From Limnomonas spitsbergensis (lineage: Eukaryota > Chlorophyta > Chlorophyceae > Chlamydomonadales), in contig JAYJMM010000029.1 of the NCBI GenBank assembly GCA_037349105.1, positions 248,001 to 312,000 on the forward strand: 64,000 nt of DNA. The letters run 5' to 3'. The notes under the pieces were generated by a model. It saw only the letters and a list, made by a program, of their open reading frames with translations, was not told the origin of the DNA and made no database searches. Position 1 is the first letter of the stretch. Each line of letters begins with the position of its first letter. Shown here one piece after another: positions 22,992 to 33,390 of this stretch. The position numbers and the translations under genes were made by a program.

Positions 22992-23797
22992 GCTTCCAAC
23001 AAAGAAGAGGAATTGGCACTTGAAGGGTGCACCGATACCTGAACCTCAGGGAAGGCCAAGCCCAGAGCGGCAAGGCTGCTGAGCATGTGACGGTACTCAC
23101 ACCGCAACCGGCCGGAAAGGGCAGAGGCTGAGCAGCAGAAGACGCTTTCAGGCACAGCGCACCTGGTCCTAGTGCACGGCAGGTGCTGGGCCGGAGGCCA
23201 GCGAGTCAATGGCGGTTTATGCTAGGTGGCGACAAGACCTAGAGCAGCGACGGGTTATGAAAATTTGTTTCTCAAGAGCCGCAGCAGCAAGGCTGCGGTA
23301 GTACATATGCTAGCGCATGGACGACAATACTTGATTTTGTGGAGTAGTGATAGTACCCAAGGGGGCAGAAGCCGCTGCTGCGGCGCGCATTTCCTGTGGC
23401 CTTAAAGACCAGGCGTCTATGGCGCAGTGAGGCGAGAGCAGCGGTTATACTTAGCCTGGCCTGATGATTCTGATTAACAGCCAAGTTTGGTGATGAGCAA
23501 CTGAGATGCTTAGAATGACGCGCAGTATGTGCGCATTGCTTGCAGTGATTATGAGAATTTTGCCTTGAAAACAGCCTGAACCAGGCAGATGCGTGTAGAA
23601 GGCCTGAACCAGGCAGATGTGTGTATATAGCCTGAACCAGGCAAAGGCGGAGAAGGCCTGAACCAGGCAGATTTGCTTTTACTCTTGATCTTCTGAGGTG
23701 TACATATTGCCAGAAGTTTCTTCCTAACAGTACCGACCCCTTTTTTCCGGCTCCCAGCGCATGCCCGACAGGCTTAACGCTGAGGAGCGGGGGGGCG
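22992..23797 (+). other. Retroelement non-coding tail with small repeats
   Basis: No supported ORF. A 27-30 bp unit containing 'gcctgaaccaggcagat' occurs four times at about 23569-23675. The last bases before segment B (23780-23797) are purine-rich (gaggagcgggggggcga), as expected for a polypurine tract. Confidence 0.5.
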
Positions 23798-24039
23798 AGT
23801 GAAGTAGTAGGGGCGGTACCCACGAGACAGGGACACCCAGACTTACCCCTAGGCAGAGAGACTTCCCGCTAGGGCTGTACCTTACAGTAGCCAGTTAACA
23901 GCTCTTGTCTGAAGTACAAGGAGCCTGTGTGTACGGTGATGTACCGTGTTTATGAGTAGAAGGACACCTCTCTAAGGCGCCTTTACCGGAGATTACGGAG
24001 TTTACCATATTGGCGCGTTTACTGCTTTATGGTGCGACA
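23798..24039 (+). repeat. First copy of repeat segment B
   Basis: Matches 24672-24892 except for a few bases and an extra ~20-bp stretch near 23933-23953. It ends in gtgcgaca, then 'gc', then the start of A2. The junction gacagctgtc is a perfect 10-bp palindrome. Confidence 0.9.
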
Positions 24040-24041
24040 GC

Positions 24042-24670
24042 TGTCACGGTATATTACGGTATACGTGCCAAAACCGTTTAGGCCGCAGTTTGCGACCGCG
24101 GAGGCTTCGCAGCTTCCCTGCGGATCCTCCTTATTTGAATAGGAACCTAGAGACCCGCTTACGCCAGGGGTTTAGCTGTCCCGTACTTTGAATTGGGCCT
24201 GCCGGGTCCCTGTATCCCGGCAATTGCCTAAACTAGTTACTTCGTCCCTTTCAAAAGGACAGACCTCTTATGTAACAAGCTCCGGCCGGCATCCAATGCA
24301 TGAGGCCTGAGGTGTTCATAACGTCAGTACCTTTATCAAGTCAAGACTAGCTCAACCTCCGCTGAGACAGCAGAAGAACAAGACCTCAGTTGAGGAACGA
24401 GATCCCTGCAGAACAGTAGTTCGCAGTCTACGATCCCGTACCCCTCACCGCGTGTGACGCGGTAAGTGCACCTGATATTGCCCAGCTGGATCGCGACCAT
24501 ACAGCCAGAAAGCCGGTGCCTCCCAAAGATATTGCCTGACATTCAAATACAAGTTTAGAAGCTTAACTCGCTGAGCACCCGCAGCCAGTGAGTAGTCACG
24601 AAGTCTGCCCGTAGGCGCCCATCACTGTCGTGAGGGAGAAGTCCGCCACGGACCTGATGCGCACATCTCG
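24042..24670 (+). repeat. Right copy of repeat segment A
   Basis: Uninterrupted 629-bp copy starting tgtcacggtatattacggt. It shows what the left copy looked like before the mitochondrial insertion. Confidence 0.92.
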
Positions 24671-24671
24671 T

Positions 24672-24892
24672 AGTGAAGTAGTAGGGGCGGTACCCACGAG
24701 ACAGGGACACCCAGACTTACCCCTAGGCAGAGAGACTTCCTGCTAGGGCTGAACCTTACAGTAGCCAGTTAACAGCTCTTGTCTGAAGTACAAGGAGCCT
24801 GTTTGTGAGTAGAAGGACACCTCTCTAAGGCGCCTTTACCGGAGATTACGGAGTTTACCATATTGGCGCGTTTACTGCTTTATGGTGCGACA
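24672..24892 (+). repeat. Terminal copy of repeat segment B
   Basis: Ends the element with gtgcgaca, followed by aaggtcc. Together A2 and B2 form an 851-bp unit with TG...CA ends. Confidence 0.88.
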
Positions 24893-24903
24893 AAGGTCCT
24901 CTA

Positions 24904-25092
24904 CTGAATATTGCATTTCTCCGCCTTGGGACTCCGGCCTTTCCTTTTGTTCCTTTCTTTTCCGCTTCCTTTCAGTTTCTTCGTTTCTCCCATGTAAAAA
25001 GTTGGGCGCCCACGCGGCCGAGCCTTCTTGAGCAGGGCCCAGAGGTGTGACATCATTGAGTATTGCATTTATCCGTCTTGGTACTCCCCCAT
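24904..25092 (+). mobile_element. 5'-truncated LINE 3' tail
   Basis: A pyrimidine-rich stretch, then 'gcgcccacgcggccgagcc' and 'gagcagggcccagaggtgtg', identical in order to the 3' end of the LINE relic at 29515-29720. About 30 bp at 24906-24936 (atattgcatttctccgcc) recurs diverged at 25057-25087, a possible target duplication. Confidence 0.55.
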
Positions 25093-26004
25093 ACATTGTC
25101 TAACTTAGCATACCTGAACTGTAGCTGAAGCATCCTAAATATGCGGTGCCAAGTAGCTGTGGTTGTTACCAAGAGTGGTGAGGTTTACACTCTTCGCAAG
25201 CCACAAATCAGCGAGCTCTCATCAGAAGTTGCAAATTCCTTGTGTAAGACAACATATAATTTCGTGTGCTACTAGCAAAACCGCAAGAAGGCCGGAAGGG
25301 TACTCCGGCCTTAGAAACGCACTAAAAATTCGTACAGTGCTGGTCGCGAATGCTAGCAAAACATCTATATCAGCTGAAGGTCTATCGATCAAGGTCTGTA
25401 AAGGTCTATAAGGGTCTATCAATCAGGTCTATAAAGGTTTATCAATCATCCTGCGAATCTGCCTCCTGAACCCAGGCCTTTCCCTAGATCCAGCCCTTGT
25501 GGCTCCCCTGCCCCATGTACCTGAAGTGCATCATTACTTCATTAGTTTAGGGACAGACTGGTGGTTTCACGATATTACCCCGGTCCATGCATGTGAATAA
25601 AAACAGAAATAAGTTTATAAACCCCCAGCATTCCATACCATAACATAAATATTGAAGGGTTCAACTGGTGGCAAAATCTCAAATTGAAAGAAGTTGCTAA
25701 CAGAGCTTTGCTGGCCAGGCAGAATACTTTCCAAGGTTTTGCAACACCACTGACATTTTCCAGCTTAAGAGTAATCTCTGTCAGGATCATTCAAAATACA
25801 AACAACCATGAGGAGCACCAGGGAAGGAGCACAATGATACTGATAACTCAACATAATAATGCTTGTCACTATTCTACTACAATAATGGAACACCACCACT
25901 GTCCGTTTTGCACATTCCAGCTAAATTCAGGTACATCATGGCTTGTGGTCATGTTAGCCTGTTGCAGCAAGGCCTGCTGCTTGGGACACCGGCCACTGGT
26001 CAAT
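25093..26004. other. No gene recognised
   Basis: AT-rich, with a short 'aaaggtctatcaatca' tandem at 25375-25450 and a MITE-like fragment at about 25915-26004 ('attcaggtacatcatggc', 'gcagcaaggcctgctgctt'). Confidence 0.4.
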
Positions 26005-26120
26005 AGCATAACACCTCTGGGCCCTGCTCAAAAAGGCTCGGCCGCATGAGTGCCCAATTGTCCCGTTGGGAGAAAAGAAAAGGAATGTAAGGGAAGAGGA
26101 GAAGAAGGAGAAGAATACAA
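26005..26120 (-). mobile_element. LINE 3' tail, reverse orientation
   Basis: Reads 'cacctctgggccctgctcaa' and 'ggctcggccgcatgagtgcc' followed by a purine-rich run, the complement of the tail at 24904-25092. Confidence 0.5.
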
Positions 26121-26822
26121 AGGAGAAAGAAAGACCCCTCCCAAAAATAAAAGGCAGCCCAAAGTATCCCTGCCGCTCTCAAGCCTAGACCGGCCATAGG
26201 TAAGTCAAGATTTGGTCCCGACTGCCCAGCCATGCATGATAGCCCAGTGGCCTGGCGTACACTGAAATAACCCATGGTGGTAACTAGGGACGCATGGTGG
26301 CCAAGGACATGTATCCCACAGGTACTAATCAAGACCTTCCTGCCACTCCTCATGGCAAGCCTCGGAGTTGGAGACGGAGGCATAGCCGGATCTGGTGCCA
26401 GAGCCGGATCTAGACTTATAGATTCTCTCCTCGGAGCCGGAGCCGGAACCTCATTAGCTACATCAATACACAGTACCCTCGGGCCAAATGAGGTGGACCC
26501 AGTCCCGAAGGTCTTCAAGTAGAAGGGATTATGCCATCGGGCCATCGCTCACTTCATAGCTAGTGCGTGTGAACGGGAGGGCAGGTGGGGGGCGCCCACC
26601 CACAAGGCCACAAGTAGCAGCCGGCAGCCCTTTGCAGCATGAGGAGGCAGCAGGAGGCAGCAGGAGGCGCACAGCGGCCCTTTCGCAAGTAGCATGCTGC
26701 TATGACGCTGTCCTTCCCCCTTTTCTCACTCACGCTCAGCAGCAGGCAGCAGGAGGCAGCAGCCCACCAGCAGGTAGCATCCCGCTTTTTCCGCCTACCC
26801 GCAGCAGCAGGCAGCCGGCCAC

Positions 26823-27485
26823 CGGTGTATAAGTCTTCACCCTCGGGGCATCGCTGTCAACCGATGCCTCCCCCTGAGCCTGAGTAGGAGTGCTGCTGCA
26901 GCTGGCCACGACGTCTTGAGCCTGAAGGGTCCGCTGGGCGCTGTTGGTGTTGTTGGGGGGCTTCTCAATCTTTGGCAGCACCAGGACGGCTGCATCATAG
27001 GCGGGACCAGCGGCCTTCTCCTGGATATGCTTTCTGGCGGAAAGGGTCGACTGGACACAGACCCTGTCCGCAATCACTGGTGGCTCAAGAAGTACCGCCG
27101 ACTCGGCGCTGGCGGCATCAGAGGAGGAGGCAGTAGCATTCGCCTCCACGTATTGGATGGCCGGCGGATTCGCCGGCTGCTGATTGCGGATGGTCGTCAC
27201 GATGTTTTTCTCTGTAGGGAGCAGGGAGCTTGAATTGATGGCCGTAACATTGGAGTGCCATGCTGTTCACGACTGGGCGACAGCCAGGATATGGGAGGCG
27301 GAGTCGAGGCGGAGTGGAACCAGAGGTGGAACCAACGAACCGCGGAACCTTTGAAATCTAGTCCATCAAGAAATGCGGCTGGCCAGATCAGACTCACCTG
27401 AAGTAAGCTGTTGATGCCTGGCGTGTTCATGTGCATTTTTACCCAGACGCTCTGGGTGTTTCGAAGTGGCGTTCTTTCCCTTCAT
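26823..27485 (-). CDS. Candidate two-exon gene fragment, unrecognised
   Basis: Phase-consistent model: exon 27485-27398 starts at an ATG and ends in phase 1 at CTTCAG|GTGAGT. Exon 27262-26823 starts after GAACAG with two bases and ends at ACACCG|GTGGCC in phase 0. The product begins MKGKNATSKHPERLGKN and continues with Ala/Ser-rich text (IQYVEANATASSSDAA, VIADRVCVQSTLSARKHIQE). No family was recognised, and the 3' exons were not found. It may be chance open sequence; the support is two good splice signals with matching phases. Confidence 0.3.
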
Positions 27486-27876
27486 GCGCCTTGCAATCAC
27501 GACGGAAGGCATCAAATTGTGACGGGTGCTGTGATGCAGAGGGGGGTGTCAGGAGGCAGGAATGTCACGGGAATGAATTGAACCCAGAAATCTAAAACAA
27601 TAACGAAATTAGGCCTTTCCTAAATGGAAATGCCCCTAACGGTCCAGCTAGCCACGTCAGGCGGGCGGAGATGAGGGACGTACCCACACTTTTCATTTCA
27701 AAAGCGTTGGTGACTCTAGCTCCACTGCACAGAGCCCCTGCACCAAGAGCCCTAAACAACCAAGCCATAGCATGTTCACAATTATGATGACCAATATTTT
27801 ATTGGGTCTGACAGTGTTCTGCTTTAAAGGCGGCGCCTGAGACTCAGCGAAACTGTACGTCATATTACAAGTGTGA

Positions 27877-28045
27877 TGTTTCTCAAGGGTCACCTCATAC
27901 GATGAGTTGACCTGTCGAGAGTCACCTCATACAATGAGATATTATGTCGATGGTCACCACATGCAATGAGGTGTCCTGTCGAGGGTCACCTCATGCAATG
28001 CGGTGTCATGTCGAGGGTCACCTATTAGGTGACCTGTCGAGGGAC
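27877..28045. repeat. ~32-bp tandem repeat with internal palindrome, about 5 copies
   Basis: The unit is about 'gggtcacctcatgcaatgag' plus 'gtgtcctgtcga'. Each unit contains cacctcat...atgaggtg, so each can fold into a hairpin. Confidence 0.75.
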
Positions 28046-28732
28046 CCCTCATTAATCATTATCCTCGTTAACAGCAGCTTTAGCCGCTCGCCCATGTCAC
28101 GTACGTGTGGTTGCCGTTTACAGGAGGCTTACCCCTTACAAGTTGCTGCCTTGCTGCGCTAGCTTACTCATCACAGTAGTGTTCGGCCGCGCGTCGCACT
28201 TCTGAATCGCACTTTTTCTATTCATGTCAAATGCGCATGCGCCAATCACAGTCATGGAGTGGCTTGCTGCCCAACATCAGGCAACAGGCCGGAAGCTTAT
28301 TCATGCTGTCGACGACTGCGACCGTCAGCTGCGGGCTATTCCCAGCCACCTTATTCTGGAACTGCATGTCGGCTCGGCTACCGTATGCCTTAAAGCCTTT
28401 AAGGCATGCGTGCATGTCCCAGCCAACATGCAGTTGCAGGACAAGGATCTTGTTGAAGGGTGGTACTGCTGTCATGATACATCTTGCTCATGCTTGACAT
28501 CACACTTACTCCAGCTGGGCCAGCAGGGGTCCAGAATGGTGTGACATGGAATCCTGCATGCATGTGCAAGCACTTCACCACTGAAATAAAGACTGCCGCT
28601 CCCCCTGACTCTAGTGTGGCAACTATGTGCAGATTTCAACCCACACCCACAAGTTGTATTATGGTGTCAGTTGTACCACTGGGATGTTTTACTACTGGCT
28701 GGGGGACCCAGTGACCCACTACCTGGACCCAG

Positions 28733-29514
28733 GTGGTAACCCTTAATCTAAATTTAAATTTCTACCAGCTGCTACAGCAAAGTTGGTGGCAGCATGTCCT
28801 TCGCTTCTACAACGCAGCGTTCGCACCAGCAGCACAGCAAGACAGCCCACTCATGGCGGTAGCCATAGCGGCCGACATGCAGCTCGCTGTCAGGCAGGGT
28901 GGAGGTCGCAATTGGCGCAGTGAATTTCTTGGTGCCTTGCTGGAGCTGGAGCTGGGATCAGCCGTCCCCAAACTGCATCAGACAACGACTCACCTACAGC
29001 CGCTATCTGTGAGAGAGGTGCTAGCGGTAGTTGATGCAGCATCGAGCGGGCGCAGCGGGATGCAGCTGGCAGAGGGGACCACAGAGTTCCTGCCACTGAA
29101 CACAGGTCTGCGGCTGCCTACTGCACCTGCATGCTGGTTTCTCTCTATGGCAGGCGCTTCGTGCTGGTGCAGGCCAGGGGTCGCAGTAGCCGAAGGGAGT
29201 GTGCTTGCGTGCGCACGAACTCAAGGCTGCGGCTCGTCGCCGTCAGCATGGCTGACACTAGAGGACGGCACATGCAGCGGTCAGTGGCGTGACAGACGGT
29301 GCTTTAGTGATGCTGGGTGAGGGGAGATGGCGAGCATGTGGAGGACGCGTTGCATGCATGCTTTCAATGCCCCAGCAAGCAGGATCAATTTATGGAGCGG
29401 GGATGGGCGGGTCCTCCAAACCGTGCTAGAGACTTCTTCGAGTTGTACTGGGGCAGGCTTGAATGGGATGCCCTGGCTTTTGTAGACGACGAGGTAGATG
29501 TCGTTGAAGCGTAG
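28733..29514 (+). pseudogene. LINE ORF2 C-terminal relic
   Basis: The frame at 28733 carries WWQHVLRFYNAAF and NWRSEFLGALLELEL, like the region after the reverse transcriptase domain in algal LINEs. After at least one frame change and stops near 29290-29310, the frame at 29317 carries GEHVEDALHACFQCPSK, a zf-RVT-like cysteine/histidine end. The reverse transcriptase domain itself is absent, so this is a 5'-truncated dead copy. Confidence 0.5.
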
Positions 29515-29720
29515 ACGTTTTCAGAGGCTGGACCTTCCTTTGTCTTCATGTTCCAGCCTTTTGTCTGTCCCTCCACTTTATTTCCCACTTTCCTCCTTTA
29601 TTTGCTCCTGCCCACTTGTGTTTTGTTTTGTTCTTTCCTCCCAACCCCTGAGTGAGGCGCCCACGCAGCCGAGCCGTCTTGAGCAGGGCCCAGAGGTGTG
29701 CTTCGTTGACAAATTACTAC
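29515..29720 (+). mobile_element. LINE 3' untranslated tail
   Basis: T/C-rich stretch followed by 'gaggcgcccacgcagccgag' and 'gagcagggcccagaggtgtg'. It directly follows the LINE coding relic, which identifies the other copies of this tail in the window. Confidence 0.55.
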
Positions 29721-29859
29721 CAGTACATAAAAGATTGTTTTGAGCCCCCAAACGCACCCATGCACATGTCCCAACAACATCTCTCGGCCCCATGCTGTGG
29801 CCATATTATCAACTTCTCATGAAGCTACCCGAAGCCTGGTCGACCCTACCGAACATAAC

Positions 29860-29975
29860 TTCCCCTTCGTCTTCCTTTGCCCCCCTATATATTTTCTTTC
29901 CTTTTCCGCCCAACGGAACAGATGGGAACCCACGTGGCCATGCATTTTAGCAGGCCCCACAGGTGTGACATCATT
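29860..29975 (+). mobile_element. LINE 3' tail, diverged
   Basis: Pyrimidine-rich run then 'gggaacccacgtggccatgc' and 'ggccccacaggtgtgacatc', the same order as the tail at 29515-29720. Confidence 0.4.
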
Positions 29976-31660
29976 AATCTGGCACCATGATGACTGTAGG
30001 GGGTAGCGGGATTGGGGACAACCAGGGGTAAGCCGTCCCTGCTTCCTCCGTTACTATAGGTGTCCGGGTGTTAAGTGAGGCGCGCCTTGAACCAGTTCTC
30101 AACCTTTTCCCTGTCCCCGCTACCCCTGCCTGATTAGGTCTGGCGCCAAATGGGTAGCACTGCAATGGCTATATGGTGCCGGAATACAAGGCCCCTGATC
30201 TTGTGTCCGCTCTTTATGCTACCGCAGATGTCCCAAGGCTAAGGGAGTTCTGCCAGATCGCACTGCCCAAATCTTGTCCTCGTCCTGCTTACCCTGCATA
30301 GGTTAGGTAGTCAATTGAGGGGTCCCTACGCCACACCTCTGGTCCTGGTGGATGCCTTCTTACACCAGGGCTTCGTGCCACACGTCTATCCCCTTTTATT
30401 GGGGGATAAGATTCAGGGTTTCCGTTTGTCTTGTGGGTGCGCCACCCAGCCCTTCGGGAAAACGTCTTGCTTTTACTCAAGGAAGGAAAGAGGGCAAGAG
30501 GAGACAGAGCCCCATGACAAAGAGGCCAGTCGTGGGGCTTTGAGCGGGCCCAGAGGTGTAACGTTATTGACAAAGAGGCCAGTCTTGCATGTTGCATCCT
30601 TGCAAGGTGGGGTTACCACGTGCCCTTGTTGCCTTGTCAGGCGTCAGATGCTATGTCTGATTCCACACTCCACAATCGGCCTGTATCCCACTGGAGGAAT
30701 TGTATTGCTTTTCAGTCCCGGCTCGGTCGATTCATCTGCTGGATATATTCAGGGGCATAAGCCTCCTTCATCGTAAGCACAGAAGCCATTGTTATACTGA
30801 GGCATGTGGCTCAACATTTTAATAATTGTGCCGCTGAGGCTGAATCTGCGTTAGAATTGTGCAAATTTTACGCACCATGGTTGCAATGTAAACCATCAGA
30901 TGGAAAGATTCTGGTGGCTGAAAGGAAAAGGATGTAACCAAGACTTAAGGTCAGTGAGAAAATAAATCCCGCATAAATCCTGCTAATAATACACGACATT
31001 TGCTCACTGGTACTCAAACTCTCATCATACCGGGCAAGGAATTTCCAGCAACAAAAAGCCCTAGTTCTAATGCGACGGACGGGCCAGCTGATCTCTACTC
31101 GGTCATCCTTAATAAGCGCCAAAACCAGACACAAAGCATGGTGGAAACGTGAAAATGTGGGAATAATGTGGAAACACAAATAACGATTCACAGCCATATA
31201 AACATATATCTGATATAGTGATCGATGATACTTGTTAACATTGAAGGAGCCGAACGGCAGATCGCCCACTCTCTCTTTCGCCGCAAGTCAGAAAACGGGA
31301 GTGCTGTTATCCACACTTCATGAGTATGTTTCAGCGTGCTTCAGCTACAATTCAGCTACATCATGGCCTATGGCCGATGGGCCCTGGTGCCCTGCTGCTC
31401 AAGCCACCGGCGGCCGTAGGCTGGTCAATGTTCGGTCCTAATTTGCCCAGTGGTGGACCCCCGGCGACATCCTTTAGGTGGTAGGACACGCACCAACATC
31501 ATAAACTCAGGCACCCCTGTGTCATGCATTATTGCAAAGGGTTTCCCCAGATACCTGATATGATGCGCCAGATGTCATAAAGCTTCCCAGCAACTGAATG
31601 CTCAGTTTCATGTCACCTTCTACATCTGCTTCCAAGCACCCGCACAGTGCACCACCCTGA
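29976..31660. other. No gene recognised; repeat relics
   Basis: A further tail-like word 'gcgggcccagaggtgtaacg' lies at 30540-30565, and a MITE-family copy is listed separately at 31330-31490. I see no exon here with family support. Confidence 0.4.
31330..31490 (+). mobile_element. MITE-family copy
   Basis: Runs 'gcgtgcttcagctacaattc', 'agctacatcatggcctatgg', 'gctgctcaagccaccggcgg', 'ggacacgcaccaacatc', matching the family body. The right end is degraded. Confidence 0.5.
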
Positions 31661-31674
31661 CGGCTTCAGGCATA

Positions 31675-31790
31675 GCTCGGGTCAGGTCCCATGAAATGCA
31701 AGCTTCCGACACCCCCTGCCGGCTTCAGGCATAGCTCGGGTCGGGTACCATGCGATTCAAGCTTCCGACACCCCCTGCCAAGAGTGCCTT
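31675..31790. repeat. ~64-bp tandem duplication next to a splice donor
   Basis: 'gcttcaggcatagctcgggt' and 'caagcttccgacaccccctg' are repeated twice with few changes, directly beside the 3' edge of exon 31991-~31780. Confidence 0.7.
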
Positions 31791-32890
31791 TTTCACCCAC
31801 AGGATGAAAGTGTTTAGTGAGATGCTGTGCTTCTGCAGGCCCACAGACAGCTGCTGCCGGGCCTGCCACTGGTCAGCAACTGCCCCCGGGAAGCCACAGG
31901 AGGCAGCCGACAATGCCTCCGCCACGGATTCAACCAGCGGGATCAGGTCACTGGCGTTTGCCCCATCACCACAGGGGATCAACTCGAGAGCCTGCGCAGT
32001 GAAGGCGTGGGGTCAGTCCGGCATTTAGAGCCACACCGGAAGCAAAGCCTGTGCACTGGCAGAGACTCAGGGCAGCTGCTGGGGCGTATGATATGAAAAT
32101 GTTTTCATATTTAAATTTCACGACATCCTCGTATGTGCTCGAGCAGCACCAATCTTCATTCTTCAACAAACATGCAGGCAAGCTTTGCCATGCTCACCTC
32201 TGGACCTCTTGCCTTGACCACCCACATGACGTCATGTAGAGGCCAAGCCCTGCTCAGCACCGAGGCAGTGGTGTCCACAAGCAAGATCGCTCCTCTGGCA
32301 GAAAGGGCAGCGGCGCGCACGCTGTGCATGTGGAGATCTGCCTTGGTCTCCAGCGCCTCATGGCGGCTGGCCGCGAAGCATTCTAGCCAGTAGGCAAGGG
32401 CTGGCTGCCCTTCTGCCGCATTCTGCTGGGAATGCAGAGTCAGGGCTTGAGCCACAGAGCAGTAGGTCGTTGTGTCTGCATCGAAGGAGACAACGTAGTC
32501 CGCGGCTCCTTTGAAACGAGAGTGGACGATCCCCGAGATCGACTGGAAAGCGCATTTAAAAGGACGGGATGCCACGTCTAGTATACTGTTAGTCAGCTGT
32601 GATACCGTCTCTTCGGGAGCAACGTGCCTGGCGACCTCGTTGATGAAGTCGATCGTGACGCCGCTGGGGTTTTGAGCGGAGCGCGGCCGCTGCACCGTCA
32701 AGTCCGGTACAGGGGTCAAGCAGGAGCTGCTTTCTCTCAACAGAGCCTGCCGGATGTGCAGATCCTTCAGACCTGACAGCATTGCTCTGTTGCATGACCT
32801 AGCCGAGAGATTAGCTCTCTTAAAGAAAGGGGCGCATTCGCTGTTGGCCAAGGCATACTCTCTATCCATTATATCTGAAGCGGTGAGGAG
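31780..32890 (-). CDS. Protein resembling the algal/protist 'RaWClwE' domain family, partial
   Basis: Exon 32890-32198 starts after TTACATTGCAG and ends GAG|GTGAGC. Exon 31991 to about 31780 starts after CACTGCGCAG. Both are phase 0 and join as WVVKARGPE+ALELIPCGDG. The segment VVSFDADTTTYCSVAQAL, LAYWLECFAASRHE, SARGAILLVDTTASVLSRAW and PLHDVMWVVKARG follows a pattern I know from algal and protist TPR/kinesin-light-chain-like proteins: an aromatic 'D.F...q' segment, a hydrophobic strand, then RaWClwE. Here Cys and Glu of that motif are Pro and Asp. Function is unknown. Possible start at ATG 32869, but 5' exons may be missing, and the 3' end is unresolved. Confidence 0.42.
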
Positions 32891-33390
32891 CTGCAATGTA
32901 AGATTAATAGGGAAAGGCCAAAGCGTGACTAGATGAATAGTTGAGTATTTACGGCCACTCACGAAACTCCTTTTAGTAGAAGTTGCCTGTCTCAAATTGT
33001 ATGATTCCTTGCATGCAAAAATCGACTGAGATAAGGTGCTGAAGCAAGTGAAACGAGAGAAAACGCAGTTTATAAGAGTGCAGCTAGTGGTTACAGGTGG
33101 GTTAGAGCAATGCAGCATGCAAATTGCAAGTTCCACACGTACCGGAAGCGTCCATACTTTTCAGCAATACAATCTGCAATTACATCAAGGGCCTTTGCAA
33201 GGATCTATGCATGCACGGTATTATGTTTTGAATGCTTGGACTACCACACTGAGACTCGTATCATGTCTCATCATCAGGTGCTCGATTTTTCACGAAAATC
33301 AACCGCGATCGCAGTACCTACACGTACTCTCAAATTGTACCATTTAGTCTGCTCCGTGCACTCGAATACTCACCGAGCTTCGGCACCGAC

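Noticed and set aside
22992..23797. Reverse transcriptase or recombinase gene in the retroelement
   Set aside because: I scanned all frames of the post-gag region and found no open frame of useful length or catalytic motif.
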